DNA of 64,000 bases from Burkholderiaceae bacterium (GCA_024235875.1 JACKLP010000002.1:248001-312000); one strand, 5' to 3'. Positions 1 to 8,021 are shown, counted from the first letter of the stretch. Numbers and translations: made by a program. The notes: generated by a model from the letters alone, not told the origin.

Positions 1-515
1 GGCCTCTCGACGACATAGGTTCCGGGCGCGGCGCGGTTTGCCTCGCGCAATTCCAGCGCGCGTTGCCACCGGCGACTGATGGAGCGGCGCGCGGGTGGCG
101 AGATCTTCGCCTTCGCGCATCGGCGCTGGATCTCAGCGACTAGGTCGACGATCCGTGTGGAAGCGCGGAGTCGAATCCGTGTCGAAATCACCTCCTCGAC
201 GATACATTCCTGATCAGCACTCAGTCGGCTGAACTCGGTTCGAGGTCGGCGAACAAGGGTCGCTGCCGGCTCCGTGGCGATACCGTTTGCGAGCTGTGTG
301 CGCCAGCGATAGACGGTCGTCCAGTGGACGCCAAGTTGGTCGGCCAAGACTTGCGCACCTGCGCGCGAGAGCGGCCCTTGCCCTGCACTTCGGAGCAGGT
401 CAACCCGTCGCGCCAGCTCCGCCCATTGGTCTTGGGGAATCTGCGCGAGTTCGCCCTCGGTGCTGCGGAGCACCTTACCCGACCCGGTTGCTCGCTCCGA
501 TCTGCTGCGCCGCAT
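1..515 (-). CDS. TniA/Mu-type transposase, N-terminal part (runs off the left edge)
   Basis: Reading leftward from ATG 515 gives about 171 open codons that continue past base 1. The reading frame has a TAG stop just upstream of the ATG, and GGAG lies 8 nt before it, so this start is well supported. Residues 54-75 form a helix-turn-helix (QVLADQLGVHWTTVYRWR), followed after a short loop by RRPR and a second basic helical segment containing RLRASTRIVDLVAEIQRRC and then PPARRSISRRW. This order (HTH, Arg-rich linker, second DNA-binding domain) is typical of the N-terminus of TniA and Mu-like DDE integrases; the DDE core would lie outside the window. It starts about 250 bp behind the stop codon of aceE. 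The family call rests on domain order and motif style, so an IS-type integrase of a related family is possible. Confidence 0.7.
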   Translation of the reverse strand, partial: MRRSRSERATGSGKVLRSTEGELAQIPQDQWAELARRVDLLRSAGQGPLSRAGAQVLADQLGVHWTTVYRWRTQLANGIATEPAATLVRRPRTEFSRLSADQECIVEEVISTRIRLRASTRIVDLVAEIQRRCAKAKISPPARRSISRRWQRALELREANRAAPGTYVVER

Positions 516-539
516 CAGATGGACTCCGCGAGAAACGTG

Positions 540-699
540 CTAGCAAGCGATTGGCGCCGTTCGTGCTCACTAGCAGAATGTTAGCGCAGCCTGTTGCAAG
601 CGCGCCATGGTCGACGCAAGCGGTGGAATCTCGAAATGTCCCGTCGAATCAGGAGTTTGCCGACCTTGGCCGCTAGCATCGATAGCCCCGCGGCTAGCA
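540..699 (+). repeat. Four direct CTAGCA repeats upstream of the transposase; candidate transposon end
   Basis: CTAGCA occurs in the same orientation at 540, 570, 673 and 694, three times as the palindrome GCTAGC. The copies at 570 and 694 also share a following AATG. Four copies of a CTAG-containing hexamer in 160 bp is far above expectation in GC-rich DNA. They fill the space between the transposase start (515) and the aceE stop (768), where Tn7/Tn5053-type elements carry subterminal transposase-binding repeats. The outer end of the element cannot be fixed because the other end lies outside the window; ACA at 716-718 (TGT on the minus strand) is one candidate tip. Otherwise 516-767 holds no gene. 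Confidence 0.45.
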
Positions 700-767
700 A
701 ATGCTGAACGCGCCCACAGAACCACCTCGCCTAAGCATTCCAGATAGGTCCTGTCAGATTGTCGCGC

Positions 768-3497
768 TCACTTCAGTATTTCCAGTGCAGCTGTCGCCAC
801 GCTGACTCCGCTCACCTCAAAAAACCCTCTCAACGCCGCCCGCCGATCACTCCGCCCAAACCCATCCGTCCCCAACACCACCATCCTCCCCTCCACATAC
901 GGCGCGATCAACCCCGGATACGCCCTCACATAATCCGTCGCCGCCACGATCGGCGCATCCCCCTTCAGCAGCCTCTCCAGATGACTCACCCGCGCCTCCT
1001 CCCCCGGATGCGCCCGATTCCAACGCTGCGCCTCCCGCGCCTCGCGCTCCAGTTCACTGAAGCTCGTCACGCTGTACACATCACTCGCCACCTTGTGCTC
1101 CTTCGCGAGCATCTCCGCCGCCGCGATCACTTCCCGCAGAATCGCCCCCGACCCCAGCAACCGCACCCGCGCCTTCGCCTTCTTCGGCCTGTAGCTGCTG
1201 TAGTGATACATCCCCCGGATCACGTGCTCCGCAAAGTCCTCCGTCTTCGTCGCACACCCCTGCGGCAGTGACGGCTGCGCGTAGTTCTCGTTGGTCACCG
1301 TCAGGTAGTAGAAGACATCCTGCTCGCGCTCGAGCATCTCGCGCGCGCCGTGATCCATGATCACCGCCAGCTCGGCGGCGAACGCCGGGTCGTAGGCGCG
1401 GCAGTTGGGGATGGTGGCGGCGATCACGTGGCTGGTGCCGTCCTGGTGTTGCAGGCCTTCGCCACTCAGGGTGGTGCGGCCGGCGGTGGCGCCGACGAGG
1501 AAGCCGCGCGCGCGCTGGTCGGCGGCGGCCCAGATCAGGTCGCCGACGCGCTGGAAGCCGAACATCGAGTAGTAGATGTAGAAGGGCAGCATCGGTTCGC
1601 CGTGCACGCTGTAGGCGGTGGCGGCCGCCGTCCAGGACGAGATGGCGCCGGCTTCGGTGATGCCTTCTTCGAGCAGCTGGCCGTTGCGGGTCTCGCGGTA
1701 GTAGAGCATCGACGCCGCGTCTTCGGGCTCGTAGAGCTGGCCCATCGGCGAGTAGATGCCGATCTGGCGAAACAGGTTGGCCATGCCGAAGGTGCGGGCC
1801 TCGTCGGCCACGATCGGCACGATGCGCGGGCCCAGGGTCTTGTCCTTGAGCAGGCCGCCGAGCAGGCGCACCGCGGCCATGGTGGTGGACATCTCCTTGT
1901 CGTCGGCCTCCAGCGCGAACCTGGCGTAGCTCTCGAGCGCGGGCACTGGAATGACGGGCGCATCGGTGCGGCGCAGCGGCAGTGGGCCGCCGAGCGTTTC
2001 GCGGCGCGACTTCAGGTATTCGAGCTCGGCGCTGCCTTCGGCGGGCTTGTAGAAGCGCATTTGTTCGAGGTCGTCGTCATTCAGTGGCAGCGCGAAGCGG
2101 TCGCGGAAGGCGCGCAGCTCGTCGATGTCCAGCTTCTTCTGCTGATGCACGGTCATGCGCGACTCGCCCGCGCCGCCCATGCCGTAGCCCTTCTTGGTCT
2201 TGGCGAGAATCACGGTGGGCTGACCCTTGTGGGCGCGGGCCGAGGCGAAGGCGGCGTAGAGCTTCTTGAAGTCGTGGCCGCCGCGCTTCAGGGCATCGAT
2301 CTCGGCCTCGCTCATGTGCGAGACCAGGTCCTTCAGGCCCGGCGCGCGGCCGAAGAAGTGCTCGAAGTTGTACTTGCCGTCCTTGGCGCCCAGGGTCTGG
2401 TATTCGCCGTCGGTGATCGAGGCGAAGGCGCGCAGCAGTTCGTGGTTCGTGTCGCGCGCGAATAGCGCATCCCAGTCCGAGCCCCACAGCACCTTGATGA
2501 CATTCCAGCCGGCGCCGGTGAAAAGGCTCTCCAGCTCCTGGATGATCTGGCCGTTGCCGCGCACCGGGCCGTCGAGCCGCTGCAGGTTGCAGTTGACGAT
2601 GAAGGTGAGGTTATCGAGCTTCTCGCGTGCGGCCAGCGTGAGCCCGCCCACCGACTCGGGCTCGTCCATCTCGCCGTCGCCCCACACGCCCCAGACGCGG
2701 CGGCCGGAGGTAGTGGCGATGCCGCGGTGCTCGAGGTAACGCATGAAGCGCGCTTGGTAGACGGCGCTGATCGGCCCCAGGCCCATCGAGCCGGTGGGGA
2801 ACTGCCAGAAGTCGGGCATCAGCCACGGGTGCGGGTAGGAGCACAGGCCGTTGCCGCCGACTTCCTGGCGGTAGTTGTTCAGCCGCTCTTCGGACAGCCG
2901 CCCTTCGAGGAAGGCGCGGGCGTAGACGCCAGGGGCGGAGTGGGGCTGGAAGAAGACGAGGTCGCCCTGCCGGGCGTGGGGGTTGGCGGAGGTGCCCGAA
3001 GCAGCCGTGTCCGGGCCGGCGGTGCCGGCCGGCGCGGTCGCGTCGTTGCCCTGCGGCGCCGGCGCCTCCCCCCGGAAGAAATGATTGAACCCCATCTCGA
3101 AGATCTCGGCCGCCGACGCATAGCTGCCGATGTGGCCACCGAGCTCGCCGTAGGCCTTGTTTGCGCGCACGACCATCGCCAGCGCATTCCAGCGGATGAT
3201 CGAGGTGATGCGCTCTTCCATCGCGAGGTCGCCGGGGTAGGGCGGCTGGCGCTCGAGCGGGATGGTGTTGCGGTAGGCCGAGTAGGGCGGAACGTTGGCG
3301 ACGATGCCCAGCATCTGCGCCTGCTTCTCGAGCTGGGTGAGCAGGTAGAGGCCGCGCTCGGTGCCGTTCTCGCGGACGGTGGCTTCGAGGGCGTCGAGCC
3401 AGTCCTTCGTTTCCTGCGGGTCGGTGTCTTCGGCGGTTTCGCCGATCGGGCGGGATTCGAACTCGGGCTTGGGGTCAGGCTGCTGGTCGCGTTTCAT
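768..3497 (-). CDS. aceE: Pyruvate dehydrogenase E1 component, homodimeric type
   Basis: AceE decarboxylates pyruvate with thiamine diphosphate and acetylates the lipoyl groups of E2, feeding acetyl-CoA to the TCA cycle. The 909-residue product has the ThDP-binding motif GDGEMDEPES followed about 25 residues later by NCNLQRLDGP, and the conserved stretches ADEARTFGM, FYIYYSMFGFQR and LGTDGFGRSD near the C-terminus. I chose ATG 3497 because AAGGA lies 9 nt upstream; an in-frame ATG at 3551 would add 18 residues without family support. Compared with the E. coli enzyme there is an extra Ala/Gly/Pro/Thr-rich loop of about 30 residues after FNHFFRG. No E2 or E3 gene follows inside the window: the next gene downstream is the transposase, so aceF is probably displaced or lies beyond the left edge. 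Confidence 0.97.
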   Translation of the reverse strand: MKRDQQPDPKPEFESRPIGETAEDTDPQETKDWLDALEATVRENGTERGLYLLTQLEKQAQMLGIVANVPPYSAYRNTIPLERQPPYPGDLAMEERITSIIRWNALAMVVRANKAYGELGGHIGSYASAAEIFEMGFNHFFRGEAPAPQGNDATAPAGTAGPDTAASGTSANPHARQGDLVFFQPHSAPGVYARAFLEGRLSEERLNNYRQEVGGNGLCSYPHPWLMPDFWQFPTGSMGLGPISAVYQARFMRYLEHRGIATTSGRRVWGVWGDGEMDEPESVGGLTLAAREKLDNLTFIVNCNLQRLDGPVRGNGQIIQELESLFTGAGWNVIKVLWGSDWDALFARDTNHELLRAFASITDGEYQTLGAKDGKYNFEHFFGRAPGLKDLVSHMSEAEIDALKRGGHDFKKLYAAFASARAHKGQPTVILAKTKKGYGMGGAGESRMTVHQQKKLDIDELRAFRDRFALPLNDDDLEQMRFYKPAEGSAELEYLKSRRETLGGPLPLRRTDAPVIPVPALESYARFALEADDKEMSTTMAAVRLLGGLLKDKTLGPRIVPIVADEARTFGMANLFRQIGIYSPMGQLYEPEDAASMLYYRETRNGQLLEEGITEAGAISSWTAAATAYSVHGEPMLPFYIYYSMFGFQRVGDLIWAAADQRARGFLVGATAGRTTLSGEGLQHQDGTSHVIAATIPNCRAYDPAFAAELAVIMDHGAREMLEREQDVFYYLTVTNENYAQPSLPQGCATKTEDFAEHVIRGMYHYSSYRPKKAKARVRLLGSGAILREVIAAAEMLAKEHKVASDVYSVTSFSELEREAREAQRWNRAHPGEEARVSHLERLLKGDAPIVAATDYVRAYPGLIAPYVEGRMVVLGTDGFGRSDRRAALRGFFEVSGVSVATAALEILK

Positions 3498-3587
3498 GCG
3501 GCTCGGTCCTTCGTGAGAAGGCCGGGCGCGAGGCGAGACGCAGGACGGCACCCGGCCGATGGCAGCAGTGTAGTGGGCGCGGCCGCG

Positions 3588-3624
3588 CCTTGACGCATCT
3601 CGATAATTCTATAAACTTGGAAAC
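3588..3624 (+). promoter_or_regulatory. AT-rich promoter/operator region in front of arsR
   Basis: The 130-bp divergent spacer between aceE and arsR turns AT-rich only at its arsR end. It contains TTGACG at 3590 and overlapping -10-like boxes GATAAT (3602) and TATAAA (3610). The TTGACG-TATAAA spacing is 14 bp, shorter than ideal. TATAAA lies just 9 nt before the arsR ATG and only a weak GGAAA precedes it, so the transcript may have a very short leader. The segment AATTCTATAAAC resembles ATTTCTACAATG in the second AT-rich region at 4571, suggesting that one ArsR dimer serves both; that is inference. Confidence 0.4.
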
Positions 3625-3951
3625 ATGAATGAGAAATCGGCCGTATCCGCTCTGTCCGCGCTGGCGCAGGAAGCCCGGCTGCGCGTGTTCCGCGCCCTGG
3701 TCGGCGCCGGCCCCGAGGGCATGACGCCCAGCGCGTTGTCCGCCATGCTGGACATCCCGGGCTCCACGCTGTCCTTCCACCTGAAGGAGCTCGTGCATGC
3801 CGACCTGGTGAGCGTGGAGCGCGACGGCCGCAACCTGCACTACCGCCCCGCGCTCGACCAGATGAACGAACTGCTCGGCTACCTCGTCGACCACTGCTGC
3901 ATGGGCAAGTCCTGTGCGCCGGCCGGCGCCAAACGCCGCTCAACCTGCTGA
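3625..3951 (+). CDS. arsR: ArsR-family metalloregulatory repressor
   Basis: A 108-residue winged-helix protein of normal ArsR length. The recognition region reads LDIPGSTLSFHLKELVHADLVSVERDGRNLHYRP, with the family's S-x-HLK recognition helix and the beta-wing. The sensor appears to be C-terminal: HCCMGKSC near residue 95, a vicinal cysteine pair plus a third cysteine, as in ArsR proteins that bind As(III) at the C-terminus. It is the first gene of the arsenic operon and is divergent from aceE. The expected role is to repress its own operon until trivalent arsenicals bind the cysteines. Confidence 0.9.
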   Translation: MNEKSAVSALSALAQEARLRVFRALVGAGPEGMTPSALSAMLDIPGSTLSFHLKELVHADLVSVERDGRNLHYRPALDQMNELLGYLVDHCCMGKSCAPAGAKRRSTC

Positions 3952-3964
3952 CCCGGAGAAACCC

Positions 3965-4504
3965 GTGAAGCGATTCCACGTCCATGTGCATGTCGAGGAC
4001 CTCGACAAGAGCATCGGCTTCTATTCCACGCTGTTCGCAAGCGAGCCCACGCGCGTCGAGGCCGACTACGCGAAATGGATGCTCGAGGACCCGCGCATCA
4101 ACTTCGCGATCTCCACCCGCGGCAGCCAGCCCGGCGTCGGCCACCTGGGGTTCCAGACCGACGACGCGGCCGAACTCGCCGAACTGAAGGCGCGCGCCGA
4201 AGCGGCCGACATGGCATTGCTCGACGAGGGCGAGACCACCTGCTGTTACGCACGCAGCGACAAGTACTGGGTGACCGACCCGCAGGGGGTGGCCTGGGAG
4301 CACTTCCAGACGCTCGGGAACATCCCGATCTTCGGCGAGGGCCCGAAGCTCGACTCGGCTTCCGCGTGCTGCGCAGGGGCGCCGACGGCGCAGCAGGCGA
4401 GCACCGTCGACACGGCCGAGGCGACCGGTTCCGCCTGCTGCACACCGCGCTCGCGCGGCCAGCAGGTTGCCGACCCGGTGAAGTCGTCGTCTTCCTGCTG
4501 CTGA
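3965..4504 (+). CDS. arsI: ArsI/CadI-family C-As lyase (glyoxalase fold) with cysteine-pair tail
   Basis: ArsI is an Fe(II)-dependent dioxygenase of the vicinal-oxygen-chelate fold that cleaves the carbon-arsenic bond of trivalent organoarsenicals and releases As(III). The 179-residue product starts at GTG 3965 with GGAGA 5 nt upstream. Visible are the N-terminal His-rich strand FHVHVHV, H60 in VGHLGFQ, E112 in WEHF (the expected metal ligands), and the substrate-binding vicinal pair C93-C94 in TTCCYARSDKYW, which is diagnostic for ArsI. After about residue 130 a flexible tail carries three more CC pairs (135-136, 158-159, 178-179). Its place between arsR and gap/arsJ/acr3 fits arsenic detoxification. 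The related CadI annotation (cadmium-induced) is the alternative. Confidence 0.88.
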   Translation: MKRFHVHVHVEDLDKSIGFYSTLFASEPTRVEADYAKWMLEDPRINFAISTRGSQPGVGHLGFQTDDAAELAELKARAEAADMALLDEGETTCCYARSDKYWVTDPQGVAWEHFQTLGNIPIFGEGPKLDSASACCAGAPTAQQASTVDTAEATGSACCTPRSRGQQVADPVKSSSSCC

Positions 4505-4541
4505 CAGCCACCGAAGGCCATTCGAAGCCGACCCGACGGTG

Positions 4542-4591
4542 GTGACCTGTCACATATCCGTCATACGTCATTTCTACAATGATCGAATCAT
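4542..4591 (+). promoter_or_regulatory. Internal promoter/operator between arsI and gap
   Basis: This is the only AT-rich stretch inside the arsenic operon. It contains a 12-bp dyad GTGACCTGTCAC (4542-4553), a -10-like TACAAT (4575-4580) and a second dyad ATGAT-CGA-ATCAT (4579-4591) overlapping it. No good -35 box is visible. The gap start (GTG 4619, after GAGGGGA) lies 28 nt beyond. The layout suggests separate control of gap-arsJ-acr3, possibly by the same ArsR. Confidence 0.45.
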
Positions 4592-4618
4592 AAGCGGGCA
4601 ACCGAGGGGATCTGCATC

Positions 4619-5662
4619 GTGCGAGTCGGCATCAACGGCATGGGACGCATCGGGCGGCTGGCGCTGCGCGCGGCGCTGGGGGCGGCGGATCGTCCGGCCA
4701 ACGATCCCCGGGCCGGCAACCGACTCGAGGTGGTCCACCTCAATGAGATCAAGGGTGGCGCCGCGACCACCGCGCACCTGATCGAGTTCGATAGCGTACA
4801 GGGGCGTTGGCGCGAGCAGATCGCGGCCGACGGCGATGCGGCGATTCGCATCGGCGATCGCCGGCTCGGGTTTTCCGCGCACGGCACGCCGGCAGAGATC
4901 CCGTGGGGCGAGCTGGGCGTGGGCCTGGTGCTGGAGTGCACCGGCAAGTTCCTCACGCCCGAGACCCTGCAGGGCCACCTGGATCGCGGCGCGAAGCGCG
5001 TGATCGTGGCGGCGCCGGTGAAGGTGGGCGATGTGCTCAATATCGTCGTGGGGGTCAACGAACATCTGTATGCGCCCGCGAGCCACCGCATCGTGACGGC
5101 GGCGTCGTGCACGACCAATTGCCTGGCGCCGGTGGTGAAGGTGGTACACGAGTCGCTCGGCATCCGCCACGGCCAGATCACCACCATGCATGACCCGACC
5201 AACACCAACCTGATGGTGGACGCGCCGCACAAGGACCTGCGCCGCGCGCGCAGCGCGATGCTGAGCCTGGCGCCCACCACCACCGGCAGCGCCACCGCGA
5301 TCGCGCTGATCTATCCGGAACTGAAGGGCAAGCTCAATGGCCATGCGGTGCGCGCGCCGGTGCTCAATGCGTCGCTGACCGACTGCGTGTTCGAACTGAA
5401 GCGCGAGACGACGCCGGCCGAGGTGAATGCCCTTTTCGCACAGGCGGCCCGCGGCCCGCTCGCCGGCATTCTCGGCTACGAGGAGCGACCGTTGGTGAGC
5501 GCCGACTATGCACGCGACACGCGCAGCTCGATCGTCGACGCGTTGTCCACGATGGTCACCGACGGCACGATGCTGAAGGTCTACGCCTGGTATGACAACG
5601 AGATGGGCTATTCCTGCCGCATGGTCGACCTCGCCTGCCACATGCAGCGCGCAGGCGTCTGA
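4619..5662 (+). CDS. gap: Glyceraldehyde-3-phosphate dehydrogenase, ArsJ-associated
   Basis: The 347-residue protein begins VRVGINGMGRIGRLALRAAL, the NAD-binding Rossmann start of type I GAPDH. It has the catalytic motif AASCTTNCLAP with the active-site cysteine at about residue 164, and a C-terminal WYDNEMGYSCR. When arsenate replaces phosphate, GAPDH forms the unstable 1-arseno-3-phosphoglycerate. Copies of this enzyme next to arsJ are known to supply that compound to the ArsJ exporter, so this is probably a dedicated arsenate-resistance copy rather than the glycolytic one. The start is GTG with GAGGGGA upstream. It is followed 7 nt later by arsJ. Confidence 0.93.
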   Translation: MRVGINGMGRIGRLALRAALGAADRPANDPRAGNRLEVVHLNEIKGGAATTAHLIEFDSVQGRWREQIAADGDAAIRIGDRRLGFSAHGTPAEIPWGELGVGLVLECTGKFLTPETLQGHLDRGAKRVIVAAPVKVGDVLNIVVGVNEHLYAPASHRIVTAASCTTNCLAPVVKVVHESLGIRHGQITTMHDPTNTNLMVDAPHKDLRRARSAMLSLAPTTTGSATAIALIYPELKGKLNGHAVRAPVLNASLTDCVFELKRETTPAEVNALFAQAARGPLAGILGYEERPLVSADYARDTRSSIVDALSTMVTDGTMLKVYAWYDNEMGYSCRMVDLACHMQRAGV

Positions 5663-5669
5663 CCCCGCC

Positions 5670-6920
5670 ATGAGCTCGTCCGGCACCCGCAACTACGCCA
5701 TCGTCACGACCGCGTACTGGGGCTTCACGCTCAGCGACGGCGCGCTGCGCATGCTGGTGCTGCTGCACTTCTACCGGCTCGGCTATTCGCCGTTCACGCT
5801 TGCCTTCCTGTTCCTCCTCTACGAGGCCATGGGCGTGGTGGCGAACCTGATCGGCGGCTGGCTCGCGACCCACTACGGCATCAAGCGGATGCTGTCGGTG
5901 GGGCTGGCCACCGAGATCACCGGCTTCCTGCTGATGTCGGCACTCTCGCCTGCCTGGTCGCTGGCGATGTCGGTGGCCTGGGTGGTGGGCGCGCAGGGGA
6001 TCTGCGGCATCGCCAAGGACCTGACCAAGACCGCGAGCAAGTCGGCGATCAAGGCAACGGCGGGCGATGCGTCGGGCCAGTTGTTCAAGTGGGTGGCGTT
6101 CTTCACCGGCAGCAAGAACGCGATGAAGGGCATCGGCTTCTTCCTGGGCGGGCTGCTGCTGCAGGCGGTCGGGTTCCAGCTGGCCTTGTGGATCATGGCG
6201 GGGCTGCTCGCGATCGTCTTCTTGGGGGTCGTGAGCTTCGTGCCGCCGCTGATGGGCAAGAGCAAGGCGTCGAAGTCCGCCAGGGAGTTGTTCGCGAAGA
6301 ACCGCGGCATCAACCTGCTGGCCGCCGCCCGCGTGGCGTTGTTCGGCGCGCGCGACGTGTGGTTCGTGGTAGGCGTGCCGGTGTTCCTGTATGCGTCGGG
6401 CTGGACCTTCACGATGGTCTCGGGCTTCGTGGCCGCATGGACGATCGGGTACGGCGTGGTGCAGGCGATCGCGCCGGCGATCGTGCGTCGCAGTGACGAC
6501 GGCCTGAGCACCGAGGTGCCGGCGGCACGGCGGTGGTCCGCGCTGCTCGCGGTCGTGCCGATCGGGCTCGCGGTGCTGGTGGCGATGCAGGTGCCGCGGC
6601 TGGAATGGGTGGTCGTGTGCGGGCTCGGGATCTTCGGCTTCGCGTTCGCGGTGAATTCGTCCGTGCACTCGTATTTGGTGCTGGCCTACGCCGGCTCCGA
6701 GAAGGCCGCCGAGGACGTGGGCTTCTACTACGCGGCCAATGCGGTGGGGCGCTTCTTCGGCACGCTGCTCTCGGGGCTGCTGTACCAGTGGGGCGGGCTG
6801 ACGTATGCGCTCGCCGGGTCGGCCACGATGCTGGTGATCTGCTGGCTGGTGACGCTGGTATTGCCCACGCAAACCGCGTCGGGTGTGCCGACGAGCGCGG
6901 TGAACTCGGCGGGCCTGTAG
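5670..6920 (+). CDS. arsJ: ArsJ, MFS exporter of 1-arseno-3-phosphoglycerate
   Basis: A 416-residue MFS-type protein with about 12 hydrophobic segments. The N-terminus RNYAIVTTAYWGFTLSDGAL and the following LRMLVLLHFYRLGYSP are strongly characteristic of the ArsJ family, which extrudes the arsenate ester made by GAPDH. The pair gap-arsJ gives arsenate resistance without reduction to arsenite. ATG 5670 was chosen because it sits 7 nt after the gap stop and begins just before the conserved NYAIVT block; an upstream in-frame ATG would overlap gap by about 70 bp. Confidence 0.93.
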   Translation: MSSSGTRNYAIVTTAYWGFTLSDGALRMLVLLHFYRLGYSPFTLAFLFLLYEAMGVVANLIGGWLATHYGIKRMLSVGLATEITGFLLMSALSPAWSLAMSVAWVVGAQGICGIAKDLTKTASKSAIKATAGDASGQLFKWVAFFTGSKNAMKGIGFFLGGLLLQAVGFQLALWIMAGLLAIVFLGVVSFVPPLMGKSKASKSARELFAKNRGINLLAAARVALFGARDVWFVVGVPVFLYASGWTFTMVSGFVAAWTIGYGVVQAIAPAIVRRSDDGLSTEVPAARRWSALLAVVPIGLAVLVAMQVPRLEWVVVCGLGIFGFAFAVNSSVHSYLVLAYAGSEKAAEDVGFYYAANAVGRFFGTLLSGLLYQWGGLTYALAGSATMLVICWLVTLVLPTQTASGVPTSAVNSAGL

Positions 6921-6953
6921 GCAGTGTCCCGTACCCCGATAGACTTCGAACCC

Positions 6954-8021
6954 ATGTCCAACATCACGCAAGAATCGTCTGCGCCGGCGCCAATGAGCGT
7001 CTTCGAACGCTACCTGAGCGTCTGGGTCTTGCTGTGCATCGTCGCGGGCATCGCCCTGGGCCAGTGGTTGCCCGGGCCGGTCCAGGCCATCGGCCGGATG
7101 GAAGTGGCCAAGGTCAATCTGCCCGTAGGCCTGTTGATCTGGGTGATGATCATCCCGATGCTGCTGAAGATCGACTTCGGCGCCTTGCAGCAGGTCAAGG
7201 AGCACTGGCGCGGTATCGGGGTCACGTTGTTCGTGAACTGGGCGGTGAAGCCGTTCTCGATGGCGCTGCTGGGCTGGATCTTCGTGCGCCAGGTGTTCGC
7301 GCCCTACCTGCCGACCGAGCAGCTCGATAGCTACATCGCGGGCCTGATCCTGCTCGCCGCCGCACCGTGCACGGCGATGGTGTTCGTGTGGAGCCGGCTC
7401 ACCAACGGTCATCCGCTGTTCACGTTGAGCCAGGTGGCGCTCAACGACACCATCATGGTGTTCGCGTTCGCGCCGATCGTGGCGCTCTTGCTGGGGCTGT
7501 CGTCGATCACCGTGCCCTGGGCCACGCTGCTGACCTCGGTGGTGCTCTACATCGTGATCCCGGTGGCGATCGCGCAGGCCTGGCGCAAGTCGCTGCTCGC
7601 GCGCGGGCAGGCGGCGTTCGATGCGGCGCTGGCGCGGATCGGGCCGTGGTCGATCACCGCGCTGCTGGCCACGCTGGTGCTGCTGTTCGCGTTCCAGGGC
7701 GAGGCCATCCTGAAGCAGCCGCTGGTGATCGCGATGCTCGCGGTGCCGATCCTGATCCAGGTGTTCTTCAATTCGGCCCTGGCCTACTGGCTCAACCGCC
7801 GGCTCGGCGAGTCGCACAACGTGGCCTGCCCGTCGGCACTGATCGGCGCGAGCAATTTCTTCGAGCTGGCGGTGGCGGCCGCGATCAGCCTGTTCGGCTT
7901 CGAATCGGGCGCCGCGCTGGCCACCGTGGTGGGCGTGCTGATCGAGGTGCCGGTGATGCTGCTGGTGGTGCGGGTGGTGAATCGGAGCAAGGGCTGGTAC
8001 GAGGCGGGGGTGGCGCGCTGA
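6954..8021 (+). CDS. acr3: ACR3-family arsenite efflux transporter
   Basis: The 355-residue product has about 10 membrane segments of the bile-acid/arsenite transporter fold. It carries the ACR3 landmark AAAPCTAMVFVWSRL, whose cysteine is essential in characterized ACR3 proteins, and LNDTIMVFAFAPIVALLLG in the next helix. It expels As(III), including that released by ArsI. The start at ATG 6954 precedes MSNITQ; GTG 6924 would add ten residues. It is the last gene of the operon, ending at a large inverted repeat before the convergent Hint gene. Confidence 0.93.
   Translation: MSNITQESSAPAPMSVFERYLSVWVLLCIVAGIALGQWLPGPVQAIGRMEVAKVNLPVGLLIWVMIIPMLLKIDFGALQQVKEHWRGIGVTLFVNWAVKPFSMALLGWIFVRQVFAPYLPTEQLDSYIAGLILLAAAPCTAMVFVWSRLTNGHPLFTLSQVALNDTIMVFAFAPIVALLLGLSSITVPWATLLTSVVLYIVIPVAIAQAWRKSLLARGQAAFDAALARIGPWSITALLATLVLLFAFQGEAILKQPLVIAMLAVPILIQVFFNSALAYWLNRRLGESHNVACPSALIGASNFFELAVAAAISLFGFESGAALATVVGVLIEVPVMLLVVRVVNRSKGWYEAGVAR

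Noticed and set aside
287..676. Plus-strand open frames opposite the transposase
   Set aside because: The minus strand encodes a coherent HTH/integrase N-terminus with a ribosome binding site; the plus-strand frames show no recognisable feature.
751..775. TGTCAG at 752 as a transposon tip
   Set aside because: The orientation is wrong for an element extending leftward (its right tip should read ...ACA on the plus strand), and the sequence runs into the aceE coding end.
5556..7817. A 753-codon minus-strand frame across gap, arsJ and acr3
   Set aside because: Antisense shadow of three convincing genes; the product is an Arg/His/Gln-rich string without a fold.
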